The translations under genes were made by a program, and so were the position numbers. Under the pieces are notes generated by a model, which saw nothing but the letters and a program-made list of their open reading frames with translations, did not search any database and had not been told where the DNA came from. This document shows positions 12,807-23,499 of a stretch of DNA of 64,000 nucleotides, in pieces. The stretch lies in the NCBI GenBank assembly GCA_946811695.1, contig OX328123.1:42931335-42995334 (forward strand). Direction: 5' to 3'. The DNA comes from Gonocerus acuteangulatus (taxonomy: Eukaryota > Arthropoda > Insecta > Hemiptera > Coreidae). How positions within the stretch are numbered: position 1 is the stretch's first letter; each line of letters starts with the position of its first letter.

Positions 12807-13346
12807 CGTCATATTTATAGTGTAGATGGAGATAGTTAGCCGCTGTAGAGATACGAAGACAGGTATAGTTGGGATTCGGCTAGGAGAAAAACGTCAGACT
12901 TTCAAAAAGAAATCTGTATTTTGGACGTTTCGACTGCAACAATGGCAGCCTTCTTCACTACATACCTGTTTTTCCTACATAAAAAACTTACTACCTGTTT
13001 TTCACTACATAAAAAATGTGCGTTGTTTTTACTGTTTAATTTTTTTTGTACTGTTTTTACTAACAAGTTCTACATGCTGTTTTCTTTCCAACTACCGTAT
13101 TTTCATTGTTTTTTAAAAATAAGATTGGTTAAAATTTATTGTATTGATATATATACTCCGTTCATTTCTGCCTGTCTTTTACTTACTACTTGTACATTTT
13201 CTTTACTTATAAGTTGTATATATTTTTTAGCTGAAGAAGGCTGCCATTGTTGCAGTCGAAACGTCCAAAATACAGATTTCTTTTTGAAAGTCTGACGTTT
13301 TTCTCCTAGCCGAATCCCAACTATACCTGTCTTCGTCATATTTATA
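12807..13346. mobile_element. Inverted-repeat element with 13-bp target duplication
   Basis: CGTCATATTTATA occurs at 12807-12819 and 13334-13346 and brackets 514 bp. Inside, two ~105-bp arms (about 12852-12958 and 13230-13333) are near-perfect reverse complements and contain AGTTGGGATTCGGCTAGG and TGGACGTTTCGACTGCAAC. The left side has about 32 extra bases beyond the arm, so the ends are not symmetric. A diverged copy of one arm is at 46978-47090. The arms contain a hairpin motif, CTGAAGA-stem-GAAACGTC. A duplication of this length with head-to-head terminal repeats resembles Penelope-like element termini, but no coding part is present. Confidence 0.7.
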
Positions 13347-14554
13347 AGTAGCGTTAGAAATAGTGGACCTTCTAATTTTATAATAAATACACCCTTCATA
13401 TAAAAGTGTAATGATTATTTTTCAACTCTGTGACCAACTTATTCTCCGACTTGCAAGTCACAAACATTATCCACAAACATATAGGCCAGAGAGTACAAAT
13501 TAAAATATGTACAATCTGATGAACATGATTTTCTTATTAGAAGAAACAGAAACACCACACTTTCTCTATTACGTTTCTTTAAACATCCATCAATTCTCTA
13601 GTACTCGTAGGGAGGCTAGGAATAGTCTGACCGACTGGACTCGTGTTACGGACAGTGTTTCCTGTACCCTGCCTAGGTAACGACGGTAATTTCGATAGTC
13701 ACATGAATAAGTTGGTACGTTGGAAAGTGGGCAAAATGAGTTAAGCGCACTATGACTCATGGATAGTGTAAAGAATTCACTAACTCACGGCCTTGGTCGT
13801 TACCGACTTATAAAGATGTGGGTTTCTTGGAATCTCGTAAAATATTGTGTTTCCTCTGTTAATTCTCTATTATGGAACTTCTCCCTAAAATTAAGATTTT
13901 GAACTTGCCAAGTTCTTCCCTGTGACCATCGATTTGTTTTAAAAATCTCAAACACTTATAACTTGGGTTCTACTCGATATTTTGTTTGCATTTAAAGGTT
14001 AGGTCATGGATATTAGAAATACTGTCAAGATTTCAGACTGACATCATGAAACAAGGTTTATTCTATTCAATATAACGACAAAACCTTGATTTTATTACAT
14101 AGGACGAACGTTTAATTAGGTAGCACGATCGTTTTAACATCCAAGTCTTAATTTTTTCATACATATTTATTTCATTTAAAACTCAAATATTCTAAGCTTA
14201 TCCAACGAATCGTTAGCATATTCAATACATATGAGTAGCCAAGGAGCTGTAAGGAGTCATATTTGCAAAATTACATTCATGTACTAAGCGACGTAGGTAG
14301 TGACTGGTGGCACGACGCCTAATCACCATCCGGCCTCGAAATAGGTCCTCACAGCTTTCTACCTTCGCCTCTTCAATGATCGAAATTATACAATGGTCAT
14401 TTGGATGACGTAGATGTAGTTCGGTGTCAAATAGAAGAATGTTTATTTATTTCTATAGTATTTCGCAACTCACTTTTATTTTTAGCGTGTTTCCTTTCTC
14501 CCTATAGGCAGGAATATCCGGGTTTTTTCTTCCACTGTTAAGGGAGATAAAATC
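13347..14554. other. No recognisable feature
   Basis: Nothing supported on either strand. Confidence 0.4.
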
Positions 14555-14760
14555 CATTACGCATGGAAAACCTCGTTTCAAGACAGTAGGAGAGATGACG
14601 TGGTTCTGCCGAGAATAACAGGCCATACTTATCGTATTACTTATTCAAAAGGGAAGATAAGCCTGAATGTACAATATTTGGTGAAAATCTATCGATTAAA
14701 CATATTTTAAAGGACTGTAGAGCCCACGAGGAGATTCGAAATAAACTGGACATTCATGGC
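14555..14760 (+). pseudogene. Decayed LINE tail (C-terminal region of ORF2)
   Basis: On the plus strand, AWKTSFQDSRRDDVVLPRI-TGHTYRITY is readable, then after a frameshift FKREDKPECTIFGENLSIKH and ILKDCRAHEEIRNKLDI. This follows the conserved end of Jockey/I-type LINE ORF2: VVLTRLRIGHTRLTH, then a C-x2-C...H...C knuckle and a charged helix. The second knuckle cysteine is replaced by Phe, and there is at least one frameshift. It is an inactive fragment in the opposite orientation to the 7.2-7.7 kb remnant. The family is assigned from memory of these motifs only. Confidence 0.6.
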
Positions 14761-15625
14761 CCTCCTTTTTTTTTTATCTTTTCTTCACCAACTTTCGGTC
14801 ATTAACACCAGTAGCACTTATTAGGCCTATGATGGGAAGGACGGTGGCGATCCAGCGGGATGCTAGAAGAGGCAGGGGAAGGGGAGTACGTGGGGGCCCG
14901 GCACGACAGCTCCAAACCTTATTCATGGTCCTCTCTGTGGTATACTTGGAGACGAACGTGATTTGTATCAGAGAGGATTGAGGTTCCTTAGAGCTACAGA
15001 TATGTTCTCCAAAATACGAATGACAGTAAAAATTTATAGGGCAAGTAGGATTAGAAAGTAAATGTATATGTGCGCCGGAATGTATCGGTATAAGAAATGC
15101 CATCTTGCTTTAGACGTGTTATTTTTTGTAGTTCTGTTCTTTGTAGAACATCTATTTATATTAGTTATCTTTTCAATCACTGATTGCTTTTCACTTCTGA
15201 AGACGTGTTTTATCTCCTGAAATGTCCTCATTTCTTTTTACCATACAAAGCTCTAGATTGACCCATAAAGTAGGAGTTTGTCCTTGGAACAGTGAGATAA
15301 GGTAAAAGGAGTCCTTGGCCGATGCCTATTGATTTCTTGTTGAAGAGGCGAGTGAGGTCGGCGTGGAAATGAAGGATCGCACTAAAAGGGAGGGAGAGCG
15401 AGGGTGGCTGTCAGACATATAATGCTCCCGCCGTTCCAGATTTGGCGAGGTAGGAATACACAAGTAGGTCGGCCGGCGTCTTATCTTTCGGGGCTATGGT
15501 ACATCAGGCCGTTATACATTCCTGGCTACATTTTTATGATATTGCTTCCAATGATCAAATTCCTTAATTGGTCCTCTGGACATGATATAAATTCAGCGAC
15601 TTGGAAAATGAGTCATTAAGAATCA
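14761..15625. other. No supported gene
   Basis: Begins with a poly-T tract (14765-14775). 14830-14960 and 15360-15500 are GC-richer than their surroundings but show no recognisable product or splice-bounded exon. Confidence 0.35.
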
Positions 15626-15822
15626 GGAGCTTATATAGAAAATAATTTGAGGGGGGGGGCTGTGAACACCGGGGTGTATGGAATACCCCCAAGATGGAGG
15701 AGGTCCAGGAAAAGTTTAAATATTTTAGTGTAAAATGGAGGGTTTTTGACCGATTAAATCAAAATTTCAGGGGGAAGGGGCTGCAGCCACCTCAGCCTCC
15801 CTTATATATGCCCATGTTACTT
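15626..15822. repeat. G-rich dispersed repeat, copy 1
   Basis: Shares its two ends and the string GGTGTATGGAATAC with a copy at 52288-52525: a start like AAATAATTTGAGGGGGGG and an end like CAGCCTCCCTTATATATGCCCATG. The ends are weak inverted repeats of each other. Both copies are in the plus orientation. Non-coding. Confidence 0.55.
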
Positions 15823-15849
15823 ACAGCAAAATGTAAGTGATTTTGACTC

Positions 15850-15927
15850 CTGTTTGCGTCTTAGGGTCGACATCATAAGCGGGTTCCCTACCTATGGAGG
15901 TTGGGAGGAAGCGTGCTAAAATGAACT
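15850..15927 (-). mobile_element. Diverged family A 5' end, cut by the Tc1 insertion
   Basis: On the minus strand, TTTTAGCACGCTTCCTCCC, then AGGGAACCCGCTTATGATG and GACGCAAAC, parallels the 5' hairpin and next block of family A (AGCGCGGTTCCTCCC...GGAACCCCGCTTATAAGGTTGA). The Tc1-like element begins directly next to it at a TA. Confidence 0.5.
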
Positions 15928-15928
15928 A

Positions 15929-17462
15929 CACTCCTCGTCAAAAGTATTGCAACACCTTCAAATGTACTGATTACTGAAAAATTATGACCCAGGAAGCTTA
16001 GGGCAATACAGAATATTTAGATATAGTTAAAATAAAGAAATTTATTCAGAAAAAATAATAAAAATAATGTCAACTTATAAAAGATAAAATGAAAAATTAC
16101 TTAATTAAAGAAAATTTTGAAAATTCAAAATTTCCAAAAACCTTATTTATTGAAATCAGTAGGCCGTATTCCCTCCACGAGACCTTATAATAGCCTCCAT
16201 GCGACGTGGCATGCTTCTGAAGAGATCCTGGATGAAGTCCAGAGGGATAGCCTCCCATTCCTCCAGAACTGCTGCCTCCAGCTCCGCAAGTGTGGAAATT
16301 CTTGAATTTCTCCCTCAGACTCTTCTTTTCAGGGCATCCCACAGATGTTCGATGCAATTAAGGTCCAGGCTCCTCGCAGGCCACTCCAATGTCCGGATTT
16401 CAACTGCGTTGAGGTAATCTGTCACACACCTTGCTTTGTGTGGTCTGGCATTATCCTGCATTAAAAGGGCTCCAGGCCCTATGAAGGGCATGTATGGCAT
16501 TACATGTTCTTCCAGGATCTCTTCCACATACCTGGCACCAGTGAGGCCTCTGCCAGGCACCGCTACAAGATCCGTGCGGGCCTCCCAGGAAATGCCTCCC
16601 CAGAACATGACAGAGCCTCCGCCAAAAGCGACTCTTGGGGTTATACAGGCTTGATAGTAGCGCTCTCCCGGTCTTCTCCATACTCTCTCGCGGCCATCTG
16701 GGCTATTCAGGGCCACCCGTGTCTCATCCGTGAAGAGCACTTTCTTCCAATGATCAACTAACCAATCCCGGTGATCAAGCGCAAACCTTAGCCTTGCTCT
16801 TCGGTGTTCCCTGGTGAGTAGGGGGCCTGTCATTGGTCTCCAGGAGGCTAGGCCGGCTTCCCTCAGTCTTCTGCTTGAAGACTGAGGGAAGCCGAAGTTG
16901 ATGTTGAAATCCGGAGCTGGCGAACATCAGCAATCAGCCTCTGGAGTGTAGAAGCCGAAGAAGCTCTATGTCGCAATGCCTGCAATCTCAAAAAACGGTC
17001 ATCATTCCGGTCCGTGACTCTCGGCCTTCCTTCAACAGGTCTTCTTGAATGACGACCAGTTTCTCGGTACCTTTTCAGGCACCTGGACACCGTGGAATAG
17101 TGTATCCCAAGTCTTCGGGAAATTTGGCGAAGTGAAAGCCCTTCCTGCGAAAGAGTGACAATTCGCACTGAATTTTCACACTCTAAGGCTCTGCGATTGT
17201 TCATGTTCACAAGTTGAAATAAAAAGAATCTGTCCCTGGTAGTTCTGTATCACTAACTGAGGCCCTGGGACAATGGAGTAATCCTTTACAACCAATAAAT
17301 CCAGAATACCTCTTATCATCATGCCTAATCCTACTTTTAATACAGCTTATTATCCTCCCTAGATTCCCACCAACCTACAGTATTATGTTTAGTAAGATCC
17401 TGCTTAAACCAAAGTGTTTAACTGGAGTTTCATAGGTGTTGCAATACTTTTGACGAGGAGTG
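15929..17462 (-). mobile_element. Tc1-like DNA transposon, complete ends, inactive transposase
   Basis: The element is 1534 bp. Its 29-bp termini are perfect inverted repeats: CACTCCTCGTCAAAAGTATT... at 15929-15957 and the reverse complement at 17434-17462. A TA dinucleotide on each side (15927-15928, 17463-17464) is the expected target duplication of Tc1/mariner elements. The transposase is encoded on the minus strand. Unbroken termini with a decayed gene mean it could once have been moved in trans; it cannot make its own enzyme. Confidence 0.95.
16157..17204 (-). pseudogene. Tc1-family DD34E transposase, frameshifted and with a premature stop
   Basis: Cuts and rejoins the transposon at TA sites by the DDE mechanism in the nucleus. 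The N-terminal 115 codons (from an ATG at 17202-17204) give a helix-turn-helix pair, LSLRQISRRLGIHYSTVSRC, and a GRPR hook. The catalytic part then reads on in another frame: LFTDETR (first Asp), MQDNARPH (second Asp) and LNCIEHLWD (Glu), with 34 residues between the second Asp and the Glu. The usual DLNPIEHLWD has Pro replaced by Cys. Two lesions are visible: a frameshift near 16865-16900, at a 15-bp inverted repeat around CTTCCCTCAGTCTTC, and an in-frame TGA after LKRRV at about 16315. The last ~55 codons stay in frame after that TGA and end at 16157-16159. The TGA looks like a CGA that mutated at its CpG. Confidence 0.93.
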
Positions 17463-17490
17463 TAGTTGGTTGTAAATATATCAGCTTTTT

Positions 17491-17654
17491 AGCGCGGTTC
17501 CTCCCTCCCCCATAGGGAGGAACCCCGCTTATAAGGTTGATACAATGAAACAATCCGGAAGTGCCGACTAGAAAATTTTGCGTTTCAGAACCCCTAGAAA
17601 CCGAAAATAACGGTGGTTCAAATTTGTATACATATATATATATATATATGTATA

Positions 17655-17708
<54 letters not shown>

Positions 17709-19136
17709 TATTTGTCTGTTCGCTCTCTAAATAGAAGACGAATGGTCCGATTTTGATGAAATTTGGTACAAAAATCTGTCGTCCAATTTGAAAGGTCAAG
17801 TTCGTTAACCAGCAAAATCCGCCCACTGGAAGATGGCGTTTGGGGCGAAATTCGCGCAGAAAAAATCGTAACGCTTACATTTTTGAGTTCATAAGCTTGT
17901 AAGAACTCGTTTTATAGGCTTCTTGGGTTAGAAAAACGAATGAAACCATTTTCAAGGCGATAGCTTTAACCGTTGTCGAGAAAATTGGAAAAATAGTTTT
18001 TGAATACCGTTTTTGGTTTGGGTACTTAGAATAACGGGATTCAGTTGAAACATTATCTGCATGTTCTACTTTCATTAAAACTAATATGTTGAAAGTTTTG
18101 TTACGTTTGGAGTTAAGGAAGGGTTAGAATAAAATATTTTATGAACAGACAAGAAAAGTTTTGGGAACTTCGTATACTTTCATTAATATCTCGAACACGG
18201 TTGGGAAATCGTGGTAAGTGGATTGAAACTATTTGAAAGATTACTAAATTCTCTACAAAAATGATTCTAAAACTATTTTTGATTAGGTTATGTCAATCGG
18301 AGAAATAAATGCTTAAAACTTCAAATACGTCTGTTTTGTTCTTATGAACCGGTTTTTGTCGTTCTTTTTGTAATTTTTGTCTCTTTCCCTTGGTTTTTTA
18401 TTGCTTTTTATTTTTTTAATTTCTGATGTTGTATTTGTAAGGAAAATGTATGTGTGTGTAAAACAGGATAGGTAAAATGAGACCAATTTTCTGTTGTCAG
18501 AAATAATGAAAAGTTTTGGGAACTTCGTATAATTTCTTAATATCTCGAAAACGGTTGAAAATCTTGGGAAGCGAAAGGTTACCATTCGAAAGCTTACTAA
18601 ATGGTCTACAAGAAAGGTTCTAAAGAAAGTTTTGAATAAGCGATGTCAATCGGAGAAATAAGTGCTTAAAATTTGAAGTAATTGATTTCGTTTATTCGAA
18701 CAGTTCTTTTTGTCTGTTTTTATTCCTATTTTTACATTGCTTATAGTTGGATAATGTATTTGACAATAAAATAGATTAATTAAAATAAGAAAAACAATTC
18801 ATTGTTAGAAATATATCAGGCTGTACCGTATGAAATGTCAGTTTTGGATTTGCCGATTTCCTTCAAATGTCTTGAAACTGTCGAGGCTCCTAATCCGAGT
18901 TCTTTGGCATATTCCCTATTGTTTGCAATTGTTTATAGTAGTCAAATGTATTTGCCAATAAAACAGGATACGTATAATTAGAATATTTTATTTTTGCGGA
19001 ATCTTGGGGTTCTCAGATCCCTTATGAATATCTATTAGGCCCCCTTCGTATTTTTTCCTTAATATCTCGAAAAGGGTTAGGAGATCGTGGCAATTGAAAT
19101 GTAACAGTTCGAAAGCTTACTAAATTCTCTACAAAA
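17491..19136 (+). mobile_element. Family A copy A1, left part (interrupted by A2)
   Basis: Starts after TTTTT with AGCGCGGTTCCTCCC, which folds with GGGAGGAACCCCGCT into a hairpin. A conserved block follows (GGTTGA, ATGAAACAATCCGGAAGTGCCGAC, CGAAAATAACGG), then an (AT)n run at 17628-17705, a second conserved block (ATGGTCCGATTTTGATGAAA, CAAGTTCGTTAACCAGCAAAA) and two to three diverged monomers built round AATATCTCGAAAACGGTTG and GAAAGCTTACTAAATTCTCT. No coding sequence. The copy stops at CTCTACAAAAA, where the reversed copy A2 begins, and resumes at 21035. Confidence 0.8.
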
Positions 19137-19411
19137 AAAGTCCGACTCGCAGGAACTGCCTCATCTTAGAGCGGTTCCGTTCTTATCCCTAGTCTAATTT
19201 CGAAAGATTAAAATAGAAGCAGTTATTATTTTGTTGAGAGGAGATCGTTGACCGTTGATGATGCAAGGTAGGGATTGTCCGGGTTCGGTCACTGCTACTT
19301 AATAATACATACCCCATATGTGTATGTATGTGGGCATATATATGTACATATGTGTGCGTGTATATGTGTATGTGTATATGCATATATATAAATATATATA
19401 TATATATATAT

Positions 19412-19469
<58 letters not shown>

Positions 19470-20831
19470 AGGTATATTTACATAGATATGTGCATATATT
19501 AGTGTTAAATATGTCCTACTTGTATTTACAGCCCTGATGAAGGCTTGAAGTTCAAGCCGAAACGTCGGCACAATAAAACCATTTTTACAATAAAAGTAGC
19601 AGTGACCGAACCCCGACAGTTATTGTTTTGGTTCCAACAGTCTTGAAAGGTAGGATTTACAATCTTACCTGGAAGGGTCGGCATCACTAGAAACATTCCC
19701 GCTAGTTACAAGGTCTTGGAATCTTGGAACTCTATATTTCTAACAATAAATTGTTTTTGTTATTTTACTAAACCTGTTTTATTTTCGAATACATTATCCA
19801 ACTATAAGCAATTAAAAAATAACAAGGAATCAAAAACAGACAAAAAGAACAGTTCGAATAAGCGAAATTAATTACTTTAAAGCTTTAAGCTCTTATTTCT
19901 CCGATTGTCATCGCCTAATCAAAACTTTCATTAGAACCTTTTATGTAGAGCATTTAATAAGCTTTCTAATGGTATTCTTCCGTTTACCAAGATTTTCAAC
20001 CGTTTTCGAGATATTAATGAAAGTTCCCAAAATTTACATTATTTCTAGCAACAGAAAATTGGTCTCATTTTTCATATCCTGTTTTACACACAAAATTTTC
20101 CCAACATAAGAAATTACAAAAATAAAAAGCAATAAAAAACAAAGGGAAAGAGACAAAAATTACAAAAAGAACGACAAAAACCCGTTCTTAAGAACAAAAC
20201 AGACGTATTTGAAGTTTTAAGCACTTATTTCTCCGATTGACATAACCTAATCAAAAATAGTTTTAGAATATTTTTTGTAGAGAATTTAGAAAGCTTTCAA
20301 ATAGTTTCTATCCACTTACCACGATTTCCCAACCGTGTTCGAGATATTAATGAGTAAGTATACGAAGTTCCCAAAACTTTTCTTGTCTGTTCATAAAATA
20401 TTTTATTCTAACCCTTCCTTAACTCCAAACGTAACAAAACTTTCAACATATTAGTTTTAATGAAAGTAGAACATGCAGATAATGTTTCAACTGAATCCCG
20501 TAATTCTAAGTACCCAAACCAAAAACGGTATTCAAAAATTATTTTTCCAATTTTCTCGAAAACGGTTAAAGCTATCACCTTGAAAATGGTTCCATTCGTT
20601 TTCCTAGCCCAAGAAGCCTATAAAAAGAGTACTTACAAGCTTATGAACTCAAAAACGTAAGCGTTACGATTTTTTTTGCGCGAATTTCGCCCCAAATGCC
20701 ATCTTCCAGTGGGCGGATTTTGCTGGTTAACGAACTTGACCTTTCAAATTGGACGACGGATTTTTGTACCAAATTTCATCAGGGAAGCCAGAAATGAGCG
20801 AACAGACAAATATATATATATATATATATAA

Positions 20832-20896
<65 letters not shown>

Positions 20897-21034
20897 AATT
20901 TGAACTACCATCATTTTCGGTTTCCAGAGGCTCTGAAACGCAAAATTTTCTAGTCGGCACTTCCGGATTGTTTCATTGTATCAACCCTATAAGCGGGGTT
21001 CCTCCCTATGAGGGAGGGAGGAACCGCGCTAAAA
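19137..21034 (-). mobile_element. Family A copy A2, reversed, inserted into A1
   Basis: Both ends are present. The 3' terminus on the minus strand, AAAGTCCGACTCGCAGGAAC, is at 19137, with the subterminal GAGCGGTTCC after it. The 5' hairpin (GGGGTTCCTCCCTATG...GGAGGAACCGCGCT) ends at 21030. The sequence before 19137 and after 21034 joins into one continuous A1 monomer (CTCTACAAAAA then TGTTTTACAGAAATG...GGGG), which shows that A2 landed inside A1 in an A/T run with no obvious duplication. The AT run is at 20810-20894. A foreign segment lies at 19195-19700. Confidence 0.8.
19195..19700. mobile_element. Insert with AT microsatellite and hammerhead-like hairpin inside A2
   Basis: The segment has no match to the other A copies. 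GTTCGGTCACTGCTACT near 19282 is repeated inverted as AGTAGCAGTGACCGAAC near 19596, on either side of TATGTGTATG/(AT)n sequence (19315-19466). At 19533-19571 it holds CTGATGA, a perfect 7-bp stem GGCTTGA/TCAAGCC, then GAAACGTC, which is the layout of a hammerhead ribozyme core. A diverged relative is at 50815-50870. The element class is unknown. Confidence 0.55.
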
Positions 21035-21151
21035 TGTTTTACAGAAATGTTTGATGGGGTCGTCAGATTAGGAGAAATAAGTGCTTAAAACTTAGTTAGT
21101 TTCCTTTATTTAAACGGATCTATTTGTGTGTTTTTTTTTCCCTGCTCGTTA
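21035..21151 (+). mobile_element. Continuation of A1 between A2 and A3
   Basis: GGAGAAATAAGTGCTTAAAA and the following TTTATTTAAACGGATCT match the A monomer downstream of the point where A1 was cut at 19136, and match 24280-24345 in A4. It is then cut again by A3 at a T run (21152-21155). Confidence 0.7.
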
Positions 21152-21155
21152 TTTT

Positions 21156-21315
21156 AGCGCGGTTCCTCCCTCCCCCATAGGGAGGAACCCCGCTTATAGG
21201 GTTGATACAATGAAACAATCCGGAAGTGCCGACTAGAAAATTTCGCGTTTCAGAACCCCTAGAGACCGAAAATAACGGTGGTTCAAATTTGTATATATAT
21301 ATATATATATGTATA

Positions 21316-21388
<73 letters not shown>

Positions 21389-22716
21389 CTGTTCGCTCTC
21401 TAGCTAGAAGACGAATGGTCCGATTTTGATGAAATTTGGTACAAAAATCCTTCGTCCAATTTGAAAGGTCAAGTTCGTTAACCAGCAAAATCCGCCTACT
21501 GGAAGATGGCGTTTGGGGCGAAATTCGCGCAAAAAAAATCGTAACGCTTACGTTTTTGAGTTCATAAGCTTGTAAGTACTCTTTTTATAGGCTTCTTGGG
21601 CTAGGAAAACGAATGAAACCATTTTCAAGGCGATAGCTTTAACCGTTTTCGAGAAAATTGGAAAAATATTTTTTGAATACCGTTTTTGGTTTGGGTACTT
21701 AGAATCATGGGATTCAGTTGAAACATTTTCTGCATGTTCTACTTTCATCAAAACTAATATGTTGAAATTTTGGTTACGTTTGGAGTTAAGGAAGGGTTAG
21801 AATAAAATATTTTATTAACAGACTTAAAAAGTTTTGGTAACTTTGTATATTTTCCTTAATATCTCGAAAAAGGTTGAGAATCTTGGTAAACGAAAGAATA
21901 CCATTAGAAAGCTTACTAAATGCTCTACAAAAAAGGTTCTGATGAAAGTTTTGATTAGGCGATGTCAATCGGAGAAATAAGTGCTTAAAACATTAAAGTA
22001 ATTGATTTTGCTTATTCGAACTGTTCTTTTTGTCTGTTTTTATTCCTTGTTATTTTTTAATTGCTTATAGTTGGATAATGTATTTTACAATAAAACAGAT
22101 TAGGCAAAATAAGAAAAACAATTCATTGTTAGAAATATAGCTTGCCAAGAGAAAAAGATTCGTTGACGTCTTTTGAATATTTTCAATTGCCTTTATGCTG
22201 TTGGTTTTTTTATTTTATTTTTTAATTGATTTTATCTGTAGAATTATTACTATAGTAAAAGAACACAGGAATGTGTGAAAATATTTGATATTTTCCAATT
22301 CATTGAAACGTATGAAATGAAGTATCGGTAGAAGAGGATTCTAGGGTCTTGCGGACCTGACCCCAGGTATAAACTTTTTGAGCAAAGGCCGAGGAAAATA
22401 TTATCTGTTTCTATTCTATGCTTTTCAAATGAGAATAGGGATATGAACAGGAACCGGGGTCTCCCGTGGTCTAATGGCTAGCGCCTTGGATTCATAAGCG
22501 GGAGATGGTGGGTTCGATTCCCAACCTCCGGCAGGAATTTTATCATCCCACGGCTCGCTGGTGAAATTCCTCGCTACACCCTGGATGTCGGCGCTAATGA
22601 CTTAGATGTAGATGTGCCGTAAAAAAAAAAAAAAAATAAAATAAAAAAAAAAAAAAAAAAAAAAAAAATAAACTGGAACCGCGCTAAGATGACGCAGTTC
22701 CTGCGAGTCGGACTTT
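21156..22716 (+). mobile_element. Family A copy A3, both ends present, carries a SINE
   Basis: Starts at the AGCGCGGTTCCTCCC hairpin after TTTT and ends GACGCAGTTCCTGCGAGTCGGACTTTT. The AT run is at 21290-21384. The subterminal GGAACCGCGCT repeats the start of the element inverted, and GCAG-TTC-CTGC can form a small hairpin just inside the end. A tRNA-derived SINE (22456-22670) split the last 50 bases from the rest. The region 22135-22440 is unlike other A copies and is non-coding. Confidence 0.8.
22446..22680 (+). mobile_element. tRNA-derived SINE with poly-A tail and 10-bp duplication
   Basis: The head GGGTCTCCCGTGGTCTAATGG and the exact pol III box B GGTTCGATTCC (22512-22522) come from a tRNA-like sequence. 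A body and a 3' tail, GGCGCTAATGACTTAGATG, precede a long A-rich end. AACAGGAACC (22446-22455) and AACTGGAACC (22671-22680) are the target duplication, with one mismatch. The SINE sits in the 3' end of A3. Reverse complements or relatives are at 23970-24159, 44955-45085 and 47161-47361. Confidence 0.9.
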
Positions 22717-23109
22717 TATTTCCCCACTTATAGTTTCTATGCCATAGGGAACGAAGGACTATAATATATCATCGTGATTATTGATTGATTATTTTCCGTA
22801 TTTATAGTCATATATACATATTTTATATTTGTTGGAATGATATAGATAGTTAATAGCTCTCATTCGAATATTAAAACATAATATATAATGCATGGAATGA
22901 CTCTAGGCCCGTAATCATTACAGGTTTTTAAGTTTTTCATATTTCTTAATGAAATGTTACTGATGAATATCAAACAAATTGAAAGCTTTGGGCTTTATAA
23001 GTACTTTCTTCGACTAGAATTTCCTTTTAGAACGCCAAAGGTGATAGTCGAGTATTCATCGCTATTGCACTATGACATGTATGTGTTTGTGTTTTCTTAT
23101 TGTTATGAG
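22717..23109. other. No recognisable feature
   Basis: AT-rich; nothing supported. Confidence 0.35.
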
Positions 23110-23294
23110 AAGTGAATTGAAAACGCCCGCCAAACTTAGGATCGCGAAACTCACAGATGAATATGTGAAGCTTTGTGTATTTATTACGTAGTGTAGTACT
23201 ACGCATACACAAAACTCTGAAGGAAATTAATAATTGAAACAGCTGCTCATAAAAGGAAAAGAGCAGAACAATATACGTATGTTTTTCTTTTATT
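23110..23294 (+). mobile_element. Family B copy B5, left part (cut by A4/A5)
   Basis: AACGCCCGCCAAACTTAGG, TGTATTTATTACGTAGTGTA and GAAATTAATAATTGA align in order with the 3' third of long B copies (for example 32650-32870). At TTTTATT the B sequence stops and the A hairpin begins. It resumes at 25788. Confidence 0.65.
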
Positions 23295-23430
23295 AGCCCG
23301 GTTCCTCCCTCCCCCATAGGGAGGAACCCCGCTTATAAGGTTGATCTCATGACGCAATCCGGAAGTTCCTACTAGAAAATTTTGCGTTTCAGAAACCCTA
23401 GAGAACGAAAATAACGGTGGCTCAAATTTG

Positions 23431-23499
<69 letters not shown>

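Noticed and set aside
19524..19575. A confirmed hammerhead ribozyme
   Set aside because: Core and stem II fit, but I could not find complementary stems I and III with an NUH site, so it is kept only as a candidate finding.
22456..22530. Possible tRNA gene
   Set aside because: Perfect box B, but the sequence recurs several times with the same body, A-rich tail and target duplications, so it is a SINE.
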